This document shows positions 28,232 through 36,966 of a DNA stretch of 64,000 nucleotides, piece after piece. The position numbers were made by a program, and so were the translations under genes. Source of the stretch: DATCJA01 sp963734635 (lineage in GTDB: Bacteria > Acidobacteriota > Vicinamibacteria > Vicinamibacterales > UBA2999); contig CAVTIA010000014.1 in NCBI GenBank assembly GCA_963734635.1, forward strand, positions 620,001 through 684,000, written 5' to 3'. The first letter of the stretch is position 1, and every line of letters begins with the position of its first letter. Below the pieces are notes generated by a model. It ran no database searches. It saw only the letters and a list, made by a program, of their open reading frames with translations, and was not told the DNA's origin.

Positions 28232-29863
28232 CTACGGCGTCATCTCCCACACGTACAACGCGCCTGCCTGCGGCGTAGAGTTGTCGCTCTGGCTGCCGTT
28301 GATGCCGGCCGAGCCTCCGCTTTCCATGCGCGCGCCGACGATCAGCCGTCGACCATCTCCACTCACACCGACCGAGGTCCCGAATTCGTCGAACTCGTCG
28401 GCATTTTCGGCTTTGATGTAGGCCTGCTGAATCCACGTCGTGCCGGAGCGCCTGAAGAGATAGGCAGCGCCACTCTCAGTAGCTGAGTCGTCCTGCTGCT
28501 CGCCGTTCACGCCCCGCGCGCGGCTGTCTTCCATTGCCGAACCGACCAGGACCGTGTTGCCATCCCTGCTGACGGCGACGTTGGCGCCGAACAAGTCCTG
28601 CAGATCCGGATTGGATGCCTTGATGAACGCCTGTTCCATCCACGTATTGCCGCTGCGCCCCCAGATGTACGCGGCGCCTGCCGAACCGCCCGACGCGTCC
28701 TGGGGCTTGTCCATGTCGCACCCTTGCGGGTTGATGCCGCCCACGAGGCACGACTCGTCCCCGGCGCCCGCCACGATCGTGTTGCCGTCGCCGCTGATGG
28801 CGACCGAGAAGCCGAGGGCGTCGTTGCCCTCGGAGCGAGAGCCCTTCAAGTACGCATCCTGGCGCCAGGCTGTACCCGTCCGGCCGAAGACGTAGATTGC
28901 GCCGGACCCGTTCACGCCATTCCCCTGATCCGCATTGACGCCGCGTCCGGGTCCGTCCTCATCGTAGCCGGCCGCCGCTAACGTGTTGCCGTCATGACTC
29001 AGGCTCACGTCGTAGCCGAACAGGTCAGCCGCTTCGGTATTCGACCCTTTGACATACGCCTGCTGCGTCCAGGTGTTTCCCGTCCGCGCGAAAACGTAGA
29101 CGGCGCCCGCGGACTGGGCCGAGTCGTCGGTCTGGTTCCCGCTGATGCCCTTCGCCGAGCTGTCTTCAGTGGTCGCGCCAACGGCGATGGTGTTGCCGTC
29201 GCCGCTCAACGCGAGCGAGAAGCCGAACTGGTCGCCGTCGGCTAGCAGATCGCCTTCATTGGCCGCGTGGCGTCCGGTGTTCGACGCTTTGATATAGGCC
29301 TGCTGCGACCAGGAGCCACCTGAACGCGTAAAGACGTACACTGCGCCCGCTTGCGGCAGCGAATCGTCGTTCTGGTCTCCATTGATGCCGGTGGCTGCGC
29401 TGCGCTCCCATGGCGCGGAAACGGCCATCGTGTTGCCGTCGGCACTCACGGCGACGTTCATCCCGAAGAGATCGCTCTGTCCGGCATTGGAGGCCTTCAC
29501 GTACGCCTGCTGCACCCACGCGTTGTCGCGCCGGATGAAAACGTATACGGCACCAGACGCGTACAGCGAGTTGTCGCCGGCATTCCCGTTGATCCCACGC
29601 GCCGCGCTGCTCTCGTGCGGAGCGCCGACCACTATGGTGTTGCCGTCGGCGCTGATGGCGACCGCGTTGCCGATGTGCCCCGGCAGCGAGCCGCCGCAGG
29701 CGAAGTGATCGCCCATATCAGGGTTGGAAGCCTTCAGATAGGCCACCTGCCGCACTTGCGCGATCGACGATGGGGACTGCAGCGCCGTACGGGCGCAGCC
29801 CGCTGCGGCCGCGACGACGAATGCGACCACTCCCAGAAGCACAAACGGACGTCCTCCGATCAT
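28232..29863 (-). CDS. FG-GAP repeat lipoprotein
   Basis: A 543-residue protein from ATG 29863. The signal ends in a lipobox-like VVAAAAGC, so a lipoprotein anchored near residue 25 is expected. The rest is about seven copies of a roughly 70-residue FG-GAP unit: KASN...GD.FG..VA.S.DGNT.VVGA..E.S.A.GI.G.Q.DDS...AGAVYVF.R.G..W.QQAY(I/V). These blades form an integrin-alpha-like propeller, often on the cell surface. An upstream in-frame ATG at 29947 would remove the signal from the N-terminus and is not used. The gene is 38 bp upstream of hcp and probably co-transcribed. Confidence 0.88.
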   Translation of the reverse strand: MIGGRPFVLLGVVAFVVAAAAGCARTALQSPSSIAQVRQVAYLKASNPDMGDHFACGGSLPGHIGNAVAISADGNTIVVGAPHESSAARGINGNAGDNSLYASGAVYVFIRRDNAWVQQAYVKASNAGQSDLFGMNVAVSADGNTMAVSAPWERSAATGINGDQNDDSLPQAGAVYVFTRSGGSWSQQAYIKASNTGRHAANEGDLLADGDQFGFSLALSGDGNTIAVGATTEDSSAKGISGNQTDDSAQSAGAVYVFARTGNTWTQQAYVKGSNTEAADLFGYDVSLSHDGNTLAAAGYDEDGPGRGVNADQGNGVNGSGAIYVFGRTGTAWRQDAYLKGSRSEGNDALGFSVAISGDGNTIVAGAGDESCLVGGINPQGCDMDKPQDASGGSAGAAYIWGRSGNTWMEQAFIKASNPDLQDLFGANVAVSRDGNTVLVGSAMEDSRARGVNGEQQDDSATESGAAYLFRRSGTTWIQQAYIKAENADEFDEFGTSVGVSGDGRRLIVGARMESGGSAGINGSQSDNSTPQAGALYVWEMTP

Positions 29864-29967
29864 GATTACCCTCAACGCAAGAATGTGAGATGAAGCACTG
29901 ACTCCGGCAACCGCCAGCACTTTGTCATCGGCGACTGGAGGCGTCAAGCAGCCCCGTGCGCTGGCAG

Positions 29968-30870
29968 CTATTTAGCGGGAGTGTCCACGCCGCTGGCAGG
30001 ATCGCCAAATAGGCGGTTGTACTTCGCCGTTTCCGACGGCACGCACTCCTGTTCGGGGATTTCAAACGAAGGCGACTGCAGCCGGTACGACAGTCGGTCC
30101 AGAGCGATCCACGGCCTGCTGTAGTACTTCGGGTCGTCAATCGTAATCGTCTTCTCGATGTGGTCGGCGTCGACGCGTCGGTACGTTTCGATGACCTTCA
30201 TCATCGTGCTGTGAGGCCGGCCGGCGTTGTCGAGCCAGGGGCGATCGTCGAACCCGTTGGATTCGGCGACGAACGTATAGTCGTCCGTCCATCGCCCAAT
30301 CGAGTAGCCCCACCAACGCGATTCTGGCGGCGGCGAATCCTTGATCGCCCACCCTGGATTCTCAGGATCCTTCGGCAGCGCTCGACCGTCGGTCCAGATG
30401 ACGCGCCACTTCTTGTTGAACTGATACAGAATCACGACCTGCGTCGGCGTCTCCAGGATCTGTTCGGTATGCGCGTTGTGAAGCACGATCCGCGGAAAGC
30501 CCTGTGGATCGCAGCCGGGCATCGGATCGTTGGTCAGCGCGGGTGCCACGGCGGTGAACCCATACGTCGGCTTGTTGGCAATGAATGCCGCGCGGCCCTC
30601 GGGCGTGAATGGCAGCTCATGTTCCGGCTTGCCGTCCGACGGGATCGCCTTCGCCCCATCGGCCTGAATGCCTTCGGCACCGCCTTTGGCGAATTCCCAG
30701 GTGCCCGCCAGGGACCGCCGTGGCGCAGGACCTGATGGCTTGCTCGAAAAATCTACGTCGTACACCGCTCCGGGCGCGCGGCGAAATCCCAGACCTTGAG
30801 CCCGCATCAGGTCTGCGGATATGAGCGCCGCAAGCGCGGCGACCATCGGCATCGCAATGCGCGTGGTCAT
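29968..30870 (-). CDS. secreted DGR-motif family protein (module 1)
   Basis: A 300-residue secreted protein (signal MPMVAALAALISADLMRA). It belongs to a family with four members in this window: FTPEGRAAF, the PMPGCDPQGFPR segment, WRVIWTDGRALPKDPE, WWGYSIGRWTDDYTFVAES, ETYRRVDADHIEKTITIDDPKYYSRPW and a C-terminal C.PSETAKYNRLFG. The closest relative is at 58978-59868. No enzyme motif is known to me for the family, which is common in Acidobacteriota. Its ATG overlaps the stop of the DUF6152 gene (ATGA), showing that the two are made together. Confidence 0.8.
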   Translation of the reverse strand: MTTRIAMPMVAALAALISADLMRAQGLGFRRAPGAVYDVDFSSKPSGPAPRRSLAGTWEFAKGGAEGIQADGAKAIPSDGKPEHELPFTPEGRAAFIANKPTYGFTAVAPALTNDPMPGCDPQGFPRIVLHNAHTEQILETPTQVVILYQFNKKWRVIWTDGRALPKDPENPGWAIKDSPPPESRWWGYSIGRWTDDYTFVAESNGFDDRPWLDNAGRPHSTMMKVIETYRRVDADHIEKTITIDDPKYYSRPWIALDRLSYRLQSPSFEIPEQECVPSETAKYNRLFGDPASGVDTPAK

Positions 30871-31286
30871 GGCTGGTTTCCTCCCGCTACAGCGGCCGCT
30901 CCAGCACTCCCGCCAGGCAAGAGCGTCCTGCCATCGGCAAACACTGCCCGCAGCAGCCGACCGACGGGCTTGCCGCTCCGCGCGGGCTCGGCGGTGATGG
31001 TGACGATGTCCCCGGCTTTGAAGGACTGCTTGCTCCAGCCAAACGGGATCATGTTGGGCGGTGCCTGTGTCTCAACCACCCATCGTACGACCTGGCCGTC
31101 CGCCTCTTTTACATCGAGGCTCAGGAGGCAGTGAGGATTGGCCCAGAACCATTCCGTGACGGTGCCGGTGATCGTGAGGCGCTTGCTGGCGTCGAACGCC
31201 GCGTTGGAATGATGCGCGAACAGCGGGACTGAAGCGATCAGAAGGCCGGCCGCTGCGGCCAATGCGAAGAGGGACCTGCGTCTCAT
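30867..31286 (-). CDS. DUF6152 family secreted protein (module 1)
   Basis: A 139-residue protein: signal peptide ending FAHH, then SNAAFDASKRLTITGTVTEW, ANPHCLLSLDVKEADG and PGGSAGAAAV at the end. These features mark the DUF6152 family, small exported beta proteins of unknown role; the HH after the signal and ANPHC are conserved between this copy and the one at 59988-60392. It is first in a two-gene operon with the DGR-motif protein and is divergent from 31500. Confidence 0.88.
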   Translation of the reverse strand: MRRRSLFALAAAAGLLIASVPLFAHHSNAAFDASKRLTITGTVTEWFWANPHCLLSLDVKEADGQVVRWVVETQAPPNMIPFGWSKQSFKAGDIVTITAEPARSGKPVGRLLRAVFADGRTLLPGGSAGAAAVAGGNQP

Positions 31287-31499
31287 TCGATGGCCTCCAT
31301 TGCGAGCAGATCGGCGGTTTAGAAGGTGTCCCTGACGTCGAATTGCGGACGCGCGCGAGAACCATAGTGCACGGATCGGTCTCTGTCAAACGGCCGTTCC
31401 GCATGCCGTAGACGTGCATGGAAGGGTCTGTGCAAGGAAACGCGTCTTGACACCCAGTCAAGTCCCGGCCGATCATCAGCCGCTCGGGAAGGAGGAGAT
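31287..31499 (+). promoter_or_regulatory. divergent intergenic region with weak promoter candidate
   Basis: A 213-bp gap between divergent secreted-protein genes. TTGACA at 31447-31452 followed after 18 bp by GATCAT is the best sigma70-like candidate for the plus-strand gene, but the -10 is poor. The -35 lies within CTTGACACCCAGTCAAG, a small inverted repeat. GGAAGGAGGAGAT before ATG 31500 is a strong ribosome site. Confidence 0.25.
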
Positions 31500-32618
31500 A
31501 TGACCATCCTTCGGGTGATGGCGCTCGGAATCGTGGCTGTCGTGTCGCTGTCGGATATAGCGGCTCAGGCTCCGGCGGGAAACAAGGCAATCGACGCGAC
31601 GACGGTCGATCCCGACGCGGCAATCAAGGCGGGGGCCGCCAGGATGCGGGCCGAGGCCGAGGCGCGGAAGAACTGGACGGCCTCGCGCACGCCGTGGGGC
31701 GATCCGGACCTGCGAGGCGTCTGGCACCTGGCAACCTACACGCCGCTGCAGCGCCCCGTTTATCTCAAGGACAAGCCCTTCTACACGGAAGAGGAGGCGA
31801 TCGCCGCCTTCAAGCTGGCCACCGAAGCCGACTCCGAAGTCGATCCGCGCACGGTCCACTACGACTGGAAGGAATACGCCATGGACGCGTGGCAGGGCGG
31901 CGCGCGCCCGAGCCTGCGTACTTCGCTGATTGTTGATCCTGGCGATGGGAGGCTGCCGCCGCTCACTGATGCGGCCAAACAGCGGGCAGGGGCCAGGGCC
32001 GCCGCTGCAAAGCAGCGCAATCCCGAGGTAGGCATCCAGATCTTCGGCAACTTCCTTTCTACCTATACGCGGTGCATCATTGGCCTGGGCGCAGTACCGC
32101 TCATCCAGGGCGGGAATCCCGGTGCCAACCCCGAGGACCTCGCTGCCAGTGTGACGGCCGAGGCTCTGCTCTTCCAGAGCCCGGGGTACGTGACAATCGT
32201 CCACCAGTCGAACAATGACGTACGCATCATTCCGCTCGACGGCCGTCCACATGTGTCTTCGAGCATCCGGCACTGGTTTGGTGACGCCCGCGGCCGGTGG
32301 GAAGGGAATACGCTCGTCGTGGAAACGACGAATTTCAAGAACAGAGCGCCGGCTCCGAACATGTACGGAACCAGCGACGGTCTCCGCATTGTGGAGCGCT
32401 TTACACGGATCGCGCCGAACACGCTGCGCTACGAGTACACGCTCACCGACCCGAGCACGTGGACCACACCCTGGTCGGCCGAGGCGGAGCTGCCTCGTGT
32501 CGAGCCGACGGTCATGTACGAGTTCGCCTGTCATGAACAGAACTACGGTGTAATCAACGTCGTCCGTGGCGCGCAGATTCGAGAGCGCGAGGCAGCCCGC
32601 CCGAACGCTTCGAGGTGA
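31500..32618 (+). CDS. secreted DGR-motif family protein (long form)
   Basis: A 372-residue secreted protein (signal MALGIVAVVSLSDIAAQA). After a spacer come WTASRTPWGDPDLRGVW and PFYTEEEA, then the family core: NNDVRIIPLDGRPH, HWFGDARGRWEGNTLVVETTNF, ERFTRIAPNTLRYEYTLTDP and PWSAEAEL, with a late EFACHEQNYGV. It resembles, and probably shares ancestry with, the proteins at 29968, 58978 and 60435. The role is unknown; its relatives in Acidobacteriota are mostly annotated as hypothetical. Confidence 0.82.
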   Translation: MTILRVMALGIVAVVSLSDIAAQAPAGNKAIDATTVDPDAAIKAGAARMRAEAEARKNWTASRTPWGDPDLRGVWHLATYTPLQRPVYLKDKPFYTEEEAIAAFKLATEADSEVDPRTVHYDWKEYAMDAWQGGARPSLRTSLIVDPGDGRLPPLTDAAKQRAGARAAAAKQRNPEVGIQIFGNFLSTYTRCIIGLGAVPLIQGGNPGANPEDLAASVTAEALLFQSPGYVTIVHQSNNDVRIIPLDGRPHVSSSIRHWFGDARGRWEGNTLVVETTNFKNRAPAPNMYGTSDGLRIVERFTRIAPNTLRYEYTLTDPSTWTTPWSAEAELPRVEPTVMYEFACHEQNYGVINVVRGAQIREREAARPNASR

Positions 32619-32648
32619 GGTGAGGCGCCATCCACCGGCACGGGCACG

Positions 32649-32945
32649 CTACTGCTCTGTGGCTTGAATCGCCGTGTAGACAGTCCGCACCGTCGTGCGG
32701 TCCAACTCCTTCGCCGACTCGGACAGGTGAGCGTACGGGACCATCAGCTCCTCTCCGACCTCGCTGCGGCGCGACGTGACGCCCTGCGCATGCTTCGACC
32801 GAATCCACGCCGCATGCACTTCCGCAGCAACGACTTCAACGTCTGGCAACACTGTGTTCTCCTTGTCCTCGCGGGGGACCAATACGGTCGCCTCGGTCAA
32901 ATCAACAGAGCACACATCACGCCAACTCCCGTCGCCGCGCGGCAT
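32649..32945 (-). CDS. RyR-domain small protein
   Basis: A 98-residue protein from ATG 32945. The second half matches the RyR (ryanodine-receptor-type) domain pattern: VVAAEVHAAWIRSKHAQG, then LMVPYAHLSESAKELDRTTV followed by RTVYTAI. In bacteria the domain is found in phage- and signalling-related proteins; its ligand is unknown. The first 40 residues have no recognisable feature. It is convergent with the gene at 31500, 30 bp away. An alternative longer start at 33092 would run back through the region before the DUF998 gene and is not supported. Confidence 0.7.
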   Translation of the reverse strand: MPRGDGSWRDVCSVDLTEATVLVPREDKENTVLPDVEVVAAEVHAAWIRSKHAQGVTSRRSEVGEELMVPYAHLSESAKELDRTTVRTVYTAIQATEQ

Positions 32946-33125
32946 GCGCGCCGCATGTGGTGAGGCCCCAGATCGACGTGTTGCGACTGTCGAAGATTCC
33001 CCGAGGCTGGCGGATTTATTCACAGTCGCGAAACGGGTTGCGACGGCTGTCCATCCGTACGCGCGTTTGCATGCGACCTCTGCTGTCGGCAAGATTCATG
33101 CGTTGCTCGACGAAGGAGGTGAAAC

Positions 33126-33788
33126 ATGCTGCGAAAGACGCTGCTTGTCTGCGGCATCCTTTCGTCGATGCTGTATGTCGCCATGACCGTCGTCATCGCG
33201 ATGCAGTGGGAGGGCTATAGCTCAACGTCGCAAACCATCAGCGAGCTGTCCGCGATTGGTGCTCCGACGAGGCCGGTTTGGGTTCGGCTCGGGGCCGTCT
33301 ACACGGTGCTTGTAACTGCTTTCGGATGGGGGATCTGGAGATCGGCCGGGCGGATTAGAGCCCTGCGCATGGTGGGCAGTTTGATCCTGGCGTACGGCTT
33401 ACTTGGCGTCCTCTGGCCGCTTGCCCCGATGCACCTGCGCGCAGTGCTGGCGGCTGGCGGGGGAACGTGGACCGACACTCTGCACCTGGTGCTGGCGAGT
33501 GTGACGGTGCTGCTCATGCTGCTTGCGATTGCTTGCGCAGCCTCAGCGTTCGGGAAACCGTTCCGCCGGTACTGCATCGCGACTCTTGCGATCCTCGTCG
33601 CATTCGGCGCGTTGACGTTCGTGGATGCTCCCCGCCTCTCGGCAAATCTGCCGACGCCGTGGATGGGAGTGTGGGAACGGATCAACGTCGGCGTGTTTCT
33701 GCTGTGGGTAGTCGTGCTGGCTGTCGCCGTGTTGCGGGCCCGAGACACTGCGGCGACCACTTTCCGTCGACCCGCAATCGCGGCGTAA
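33126..33788 (+). CDS. DUF998 membrane protein
   Basis: A 220-residue protein with six hydrophobic segments, starting LLVCGILSSMLYVAMTVVIA. The STSQTISELSAIGAPTRPVW loop after the first helix is the DUF998 signature. Members are integral membrane proteins of unknown function. ATG 33126 follows AAGGAGGTG at a good distance. The C-terminus ends in a short arginine-rich tail. The cupin gene downstream is convergent. Confidence 0.85.
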   Translation: MLRKTLLVCGILSSMLYVAMTVVIAMQWEGYSSTSQTISELSAIGAPTRPVWVRLGAVYTVLVTAFGWGIWRSAGRIRALRMVGSLILAYGLLGVLWPLAPMHLRAVLAAGGGTWTDTLHLVLASVTVLLMLLAIACAASAFGKPFRRYCIATLAILVAFGALTFVDAPRLSANLPTPWMGVWERINVGVFLLWVVVLAVAVLRARDTAATTFRRPAIAA

Positions 33789-33865
33789 CACAAGCTCACG
33801 CCTGCTCGCGATCGACGTGAGCTTTGATCAGGCAGGCCTCGCGAAGACTATCGCGCCGAAGCCGC

Positions 33866-34352
33866 TTAACGCGTAAGCGTCGCGCCATCGGCGAGTCCGA
33901 TGTCGAACGCGATGCGATCTTTCCCCGGAACGGCTCGCGAGATGTGGCCCTTGCCAGTGGTGTCTTCGGCGAGCAGGATGCTGCCGGGACCCAGGCGGAC
34001 CTTCTTGCCGCCTTCGAGCTCGAATCTCGCTCTCCCCGGCCAGTGTCACCACTAACTGCCGCCGCGACGCCGGGTGCCAGTCGAGGAAGTACTCGGGCGT
34101 CGTCCGTCGAACCTGGAGCGTGGTGAGCGCCACCGACGCGGCGACCTCGCTCCCCTTGTCCCTGGGCTTCAGCGGCAGCTCGAACTCTTCCAGCTTGGTC
34201 TTCCCGTCAGCCCCGGTGTAGATGCGGGTAACTTTGACCGGCGTCCGCCCCTGCGCGTCTACCACGTCGCCTGTCATCCATTTCGCACCCGTCACGATGC
34301 CGAGGGTGGGAATCCAGCCCAGAATCAGCACGCCGTAGAGCAGCCTCTTCAT
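33866..34352 (-). CDS. cupin-like protein (single-base frameshift)
   Basis: From ATG 34352 an N-terminal segment (RLLYGVLILGWIPTLGIVTG) that may be an anchor is followed by a beta-rich core with TRIYTGADGKTKLEEFELPL, VALTTLQVRRT and FLDWHPASRRQLVVTLAGE. One extra base near 34032 breaks the frame; correcting it continues with ELEGGKKVRLGPGSILLAED, TTGKGHISR and IAFDIGLADG to TAA at 33866-33868, the classic second half of a small cupin. The corrected protein is about 161 residues. As printed, the frame continues out of phase to 33828. Function is unknown. Confidence 0.75.
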
Positions 34353-34413
34353 GTTGGCGGTCCTTTCAAGTGCAAAGAGCAAACTGGAACGTCGAAGGTA
34401 AGTGTTCAACGTG

Positions 34414-35370
34414 CTACCCATGGTTCAGTGCCGAATGCTCGGTCCGCATGCGCGGCAGCAGGTCCGGGACACCACTATGGAAGCACGACGTCGAATAGCC
34501 GCAGATGGTGAGGAACGGAAGACCGCGAGTCAGCCTGCCCCAGCAGTTCTCAACTGCGGTTGCCGCCTTCGTGTTGCCCTCTTCAGTCAGCAACATCGAC
34601 ATGTTGCCAAATATCGTGAGGCGCGACGTCGCTCGTTCCGCCACCGCACGACGATACTCTTCCATCTCCGCCACAATCTCGGCGAGGCAGGTTTCGTCCG
34701 GAAGCCCGTTGCGCATGAACCTGCTCAAGGCCTCGGTCGCGTCCACCTCCAGATAACGCGCGTGCCCGGACGATCCACCGACGCTCCAACCGCGAGCACG
34801 GAGACGATCGCCAAGGCTCTGTCGGATTCTCTCGGGGGCGATCACGCAGGTGGCGTCGCCAAGCCGAAGCGCGAGATCGAAAAGGGTAGCCAGACCGTCG
34901 AGGAACGACTCATCGTCTTCGTAAACCTGCATTGCGTGCCCGCCGCCTTCGGCGAGACGGTAGAACGACGTGAGCGAGGGCACGAACAACCGGCCAGCGA
35001 GCGCCTGGTCGAGCGCGCTCGCAAGGTCGCGCTCGATCTGCGACTTCAGGACAAAACCCCTCCCACCGCACCGAAACGCCTCGCTGATATACACATCAGC
35101 GTCGTACATGCTCAGAAAGACGACCGGTGTGCGCGATCCCGCGTTCTCAAGTGCCCGAAAGGTCTGAAACCCGTCGATTCCGGGCATGCTGACGTCGAGC
35201 ACGATGACGTCCGGATTGACCCGGAATGCGGTCTCGACCGCCTGCATTCCGTCGGTCGCGACAGCCGCTACGTCGAACTCGTCGGCTAACGACGCCGAAA
35301 CAGCATCGATGATGTGGGCGTGGTCATCGACGAGAAGAACCCTCGGCCTGGCTCCACCGTTGGACTGCAT
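34414..35370 (-). CDS. REC-MEDS fusion response regulator
   Basis: A 318-residue protein from ATG 35370. Residues 9-125 form a receiver domain: RVLLVDDHAH (acidic pair), VIVLDVSMPGIDG (phosphoacceptor Asp), VVFLSMYDA (Thr/Ser switch) and KSQIERDLASAL. A MEDS domain follows (HAMQVYEDDESFLDGLATLFDLALRLGDATCVIAPE...RLRARGW...EVDATEALSRFM), as in DcmR-type regulators thought to sense small compounds. No DNA-binding or enzymatic output is present. An upstream in-frame start at 35412 exists. It is unusual and may act through a partner; no kinase gene is adjacent. Confidence 0.88.
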   Translation of the reverse strand: MQSNGGARPRVLLVDDHAHIIDAVSASLADEFDVAAVATDGMQAVETAFRVNPDVIVLDVSMPGIDGFQTFRALENAGSRTPVVFLSMYDADVYISEAFRCGGRGFVLKSQIERDLASALDQALAGRLFVPSLTSFYRLAEGGGHAMQVYEDDESFLDGLATLFDLALRLGDATCVIAPERIRQSLGDRLRARGWSVGGSSGHARYLEVDATEALSRFMRNGLPDETCLAEIVAEMEEYRRAVAERATSRLTIFGNMSMLLTEEGNTKAATAVENCWGRLTRGLPFLTICGYSTSCFHSGVPDLLPRMRTEHSALNHG

Positions 35371-35445
35371 GACACGGGCGGTCACTGGGCACAGGATATC
35401 ACCGGGCCCCATTCAAGCTGCGCCCAGCGGGATCGGAATGCGTGC

Positions 35446-35847
35446 TTACCGGAAAAGCGGATGGACTTTCCCGCCCTGCTCACGCAGCAGCGTGCCCAGC
35501 AGCGAACGATGACATCGCGACGGATTCTCGCAGTAACAGCCGATAGAAAAATTCGCCTTCTTCGACAACGCCGCGAGCAGCGTGATCAGGCGCATCGCCT
35601 CAGGGCGACGCATTTCACGGAGATAGCGCTGTGCATAAACGGCCCATCTTGCATCGGTCCACGGCTTCGCCCGCGCGTACGACACCAGCGCGCGGCTTGG
35701 TGACACCTCGGGCAGCCACACATCGAAAAAGTTCAGCTTTGCGTAATCCTGTTTCCTGACGCCGCGCGGCAGGAGCCGCACGGTTCCGAGCCGCAGTCCT
35801 TCAGCGCGGTCTTTTGGCGTGCCCAGGCGCACAACCCGAACGGCCAC
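35446..35847 (-). CDS. DUF488 family protein
   Basis: A 133-residue protein of the DUF488 family: RVVRLGTPKDRAEGLRLGTV near the start, ALVSYAR and YLREM in the middle, and the family-typical IGCYCENPSRCHRSLLGTLL near residue 110. The cysteine pair and histidine may be a redox or metal site; function is unknown. No signal peptide. It lies 75 bp upstream of the REC-MEDS gene on the same strand. Confidence 0.85.
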   Translation of the reverse strand: MAVRVVRLGTPKDRAEGLRLGTVRLLPRGVRKQDYAKLNFFDVWLPEVSPSRALVSYARAKPWTDARWAVYAQRYLREMRRPEAMRLITLLAALSKKANFSIGCYCENPSRCHRSLLGTLLREQGGKVHPLFR

Positions 35848-35879
35848 CGTTGAAGATTACTCGAACAGCTCGCTCGAGG

Positions 35880-36176
35880 TCATCGGGCGGTGAAGGTCAT
35901 GCAGTCGGCGTGTTTATCGTGCATGCCGACGTGAATCGTTTCGGCAGAACACTCGAGGTCGGAGTTATAGCGGCACGCGGTGACCTTGCACGCGCCGACG
36001 ACGGCCTGATGCGACGTGTTGCGCGTGTGCAGGTTCGAAAAGAAGAAGGTGTCACAGGCTGCATGAAGGCCGTCGCCAACGGTGATCGCGCGGGCGTGGC
36101 AGGCTTCGTCGACGTTGTAGGCACAGGCGCGTACATCACATGACTGTACGTTGGACATCTCGAGCGTATCTTTCAT
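35880..36176 (-). CDS. double DUF1540 protein
   Basis: A 98-residue protein from ATG 36176 with two DUF1540 repeats: CDVRACAYNVDEACHARAITVG...CDTF and CKVTACRYNSDLECSAETIHVG...CMTF. Each repeat has the C-x4-C, YN, C and final C pattern and should bind a metal ion. No signal peptide. Function unknown. An in-frame ATG at 36206 would add ten residues without typical family sequence. Confidence 0.85.
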   Translation of the reverse strand: MKDTLEMSNVQSCDVRACAYNVDEACHARAITVGDGLHAACDTFFFSNLHTRNTSHQAVVGACKVTACRYNSDLECSAETIHVGMHDKHADCMTFTAR

Positions 36177-36427
36177 CGCCGCCTCCGCCGTGGAAGCAGC
36201 AAGCACACTGCCATCAGCGATTCAGATAACTGTCCAGATCGGAAGCCCTGCTGTTGCAGGATTTGTTGCGCGACCGACAGGCCCACGGCCATCTCGGCAG
36301 CCGAGAGGTGGCGGAACCAGATGCTCGAACGCACGCCAGCCCGGCTCGAGCCGGCTCAGGGTCCGCTCGCGTGGAATGGCAAGTGGTTGAACGATTTTCT
36401 CAGCGCGTTGCTCGATCGATAGGGCTC
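36177..36427. other. intergenic region, no gene recognised
   Basis: About 250 bp between the DUF1540 and secreted-protein genes, with open frames on both strands that resemble nothing. CCGGCTCGAGCCGG near 36340 is a perfect 14-bp palindrome. I see no promoter-like pair. Confidence 0.35.
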
Positions 36428-36916
36428 TTATTCCTTCACGATCGTCAGATGCGCCTGCGGATCGGGGAAGGGTCTCCATTCCGCCGTGCGCCCGCGCTTG
36501 TCCCTCGCCGTCACGCGCACCTGCACGACACCTGTGGGCGCGTCCGCGGGCACATTCCATTTGGCCGTCCACATGTTCGGTACGACGGGACCGCCGCCGC
36601 TAACGCCGCGGTAGCGCGCCGGCACGTCAACAGTCCGGCCCCCGAACGTTAGGTGAATCACGACGGCCGCATCGGCTGCCGGGTCGCCTGTCGCGCCGTC
36701 GATGACCGAGACGCGGAAGCCCACGGGCTCGCCCGGCTTGAATCGGTTCATCAATGTGCAGTTCCTGGGCTGCCCCATACCCGCAAAGAGCGCCATATCG
36801 GCAAAGAGCACGAGCTTGCCGGTGGCGGCCTCCTGTCCTGACAGAACCGGCCTGTTCCACGCGAACAAACCCGCAAAGCAGACGGTTGCCATGGCAGCCA
36901 AAGCGAGTCTTTTCAT
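36428..36916 (-). CDS. small secreted beta-sandwich protein (paralogue of 27113)
   Basis: A 162-residue exported protein (signal LALAAMATVCFAGLFAWNRPV, mature near QEAATGKL). The sequence GKLVLFADMALFAGMGQ, then NCTLMNRFKPGEPVGFRVSV, WTAKWNVPADAPTGVVQVRVTA and LTIVKE match the layout of the 27113-27625 protein. The shared W...P...PTG segment and C-terminal strand suggest one fold. Function is unknown. Confidence 0.72.
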   Translation of the reverse strand: MKRLALAAMATVCFAGLFAWNRPVLSGQEAATGKLVLFADMALFAGMGQPRNCTLMNRFKPGEPVGFRVSVIDGATGDPAADAAVVIHLTFGGRTVDVPARYRGVSGGGPVVPNMWTAKWNVPADAPTGVVQVRVTARDKRGRTAEWRPFPDPQAHLTIVKE

Positions 36917-36966
36917 GGGCGCAAGATTAGGCGAAGACCGGCCTAGCTGTCCATGAGAGAAGGCGT

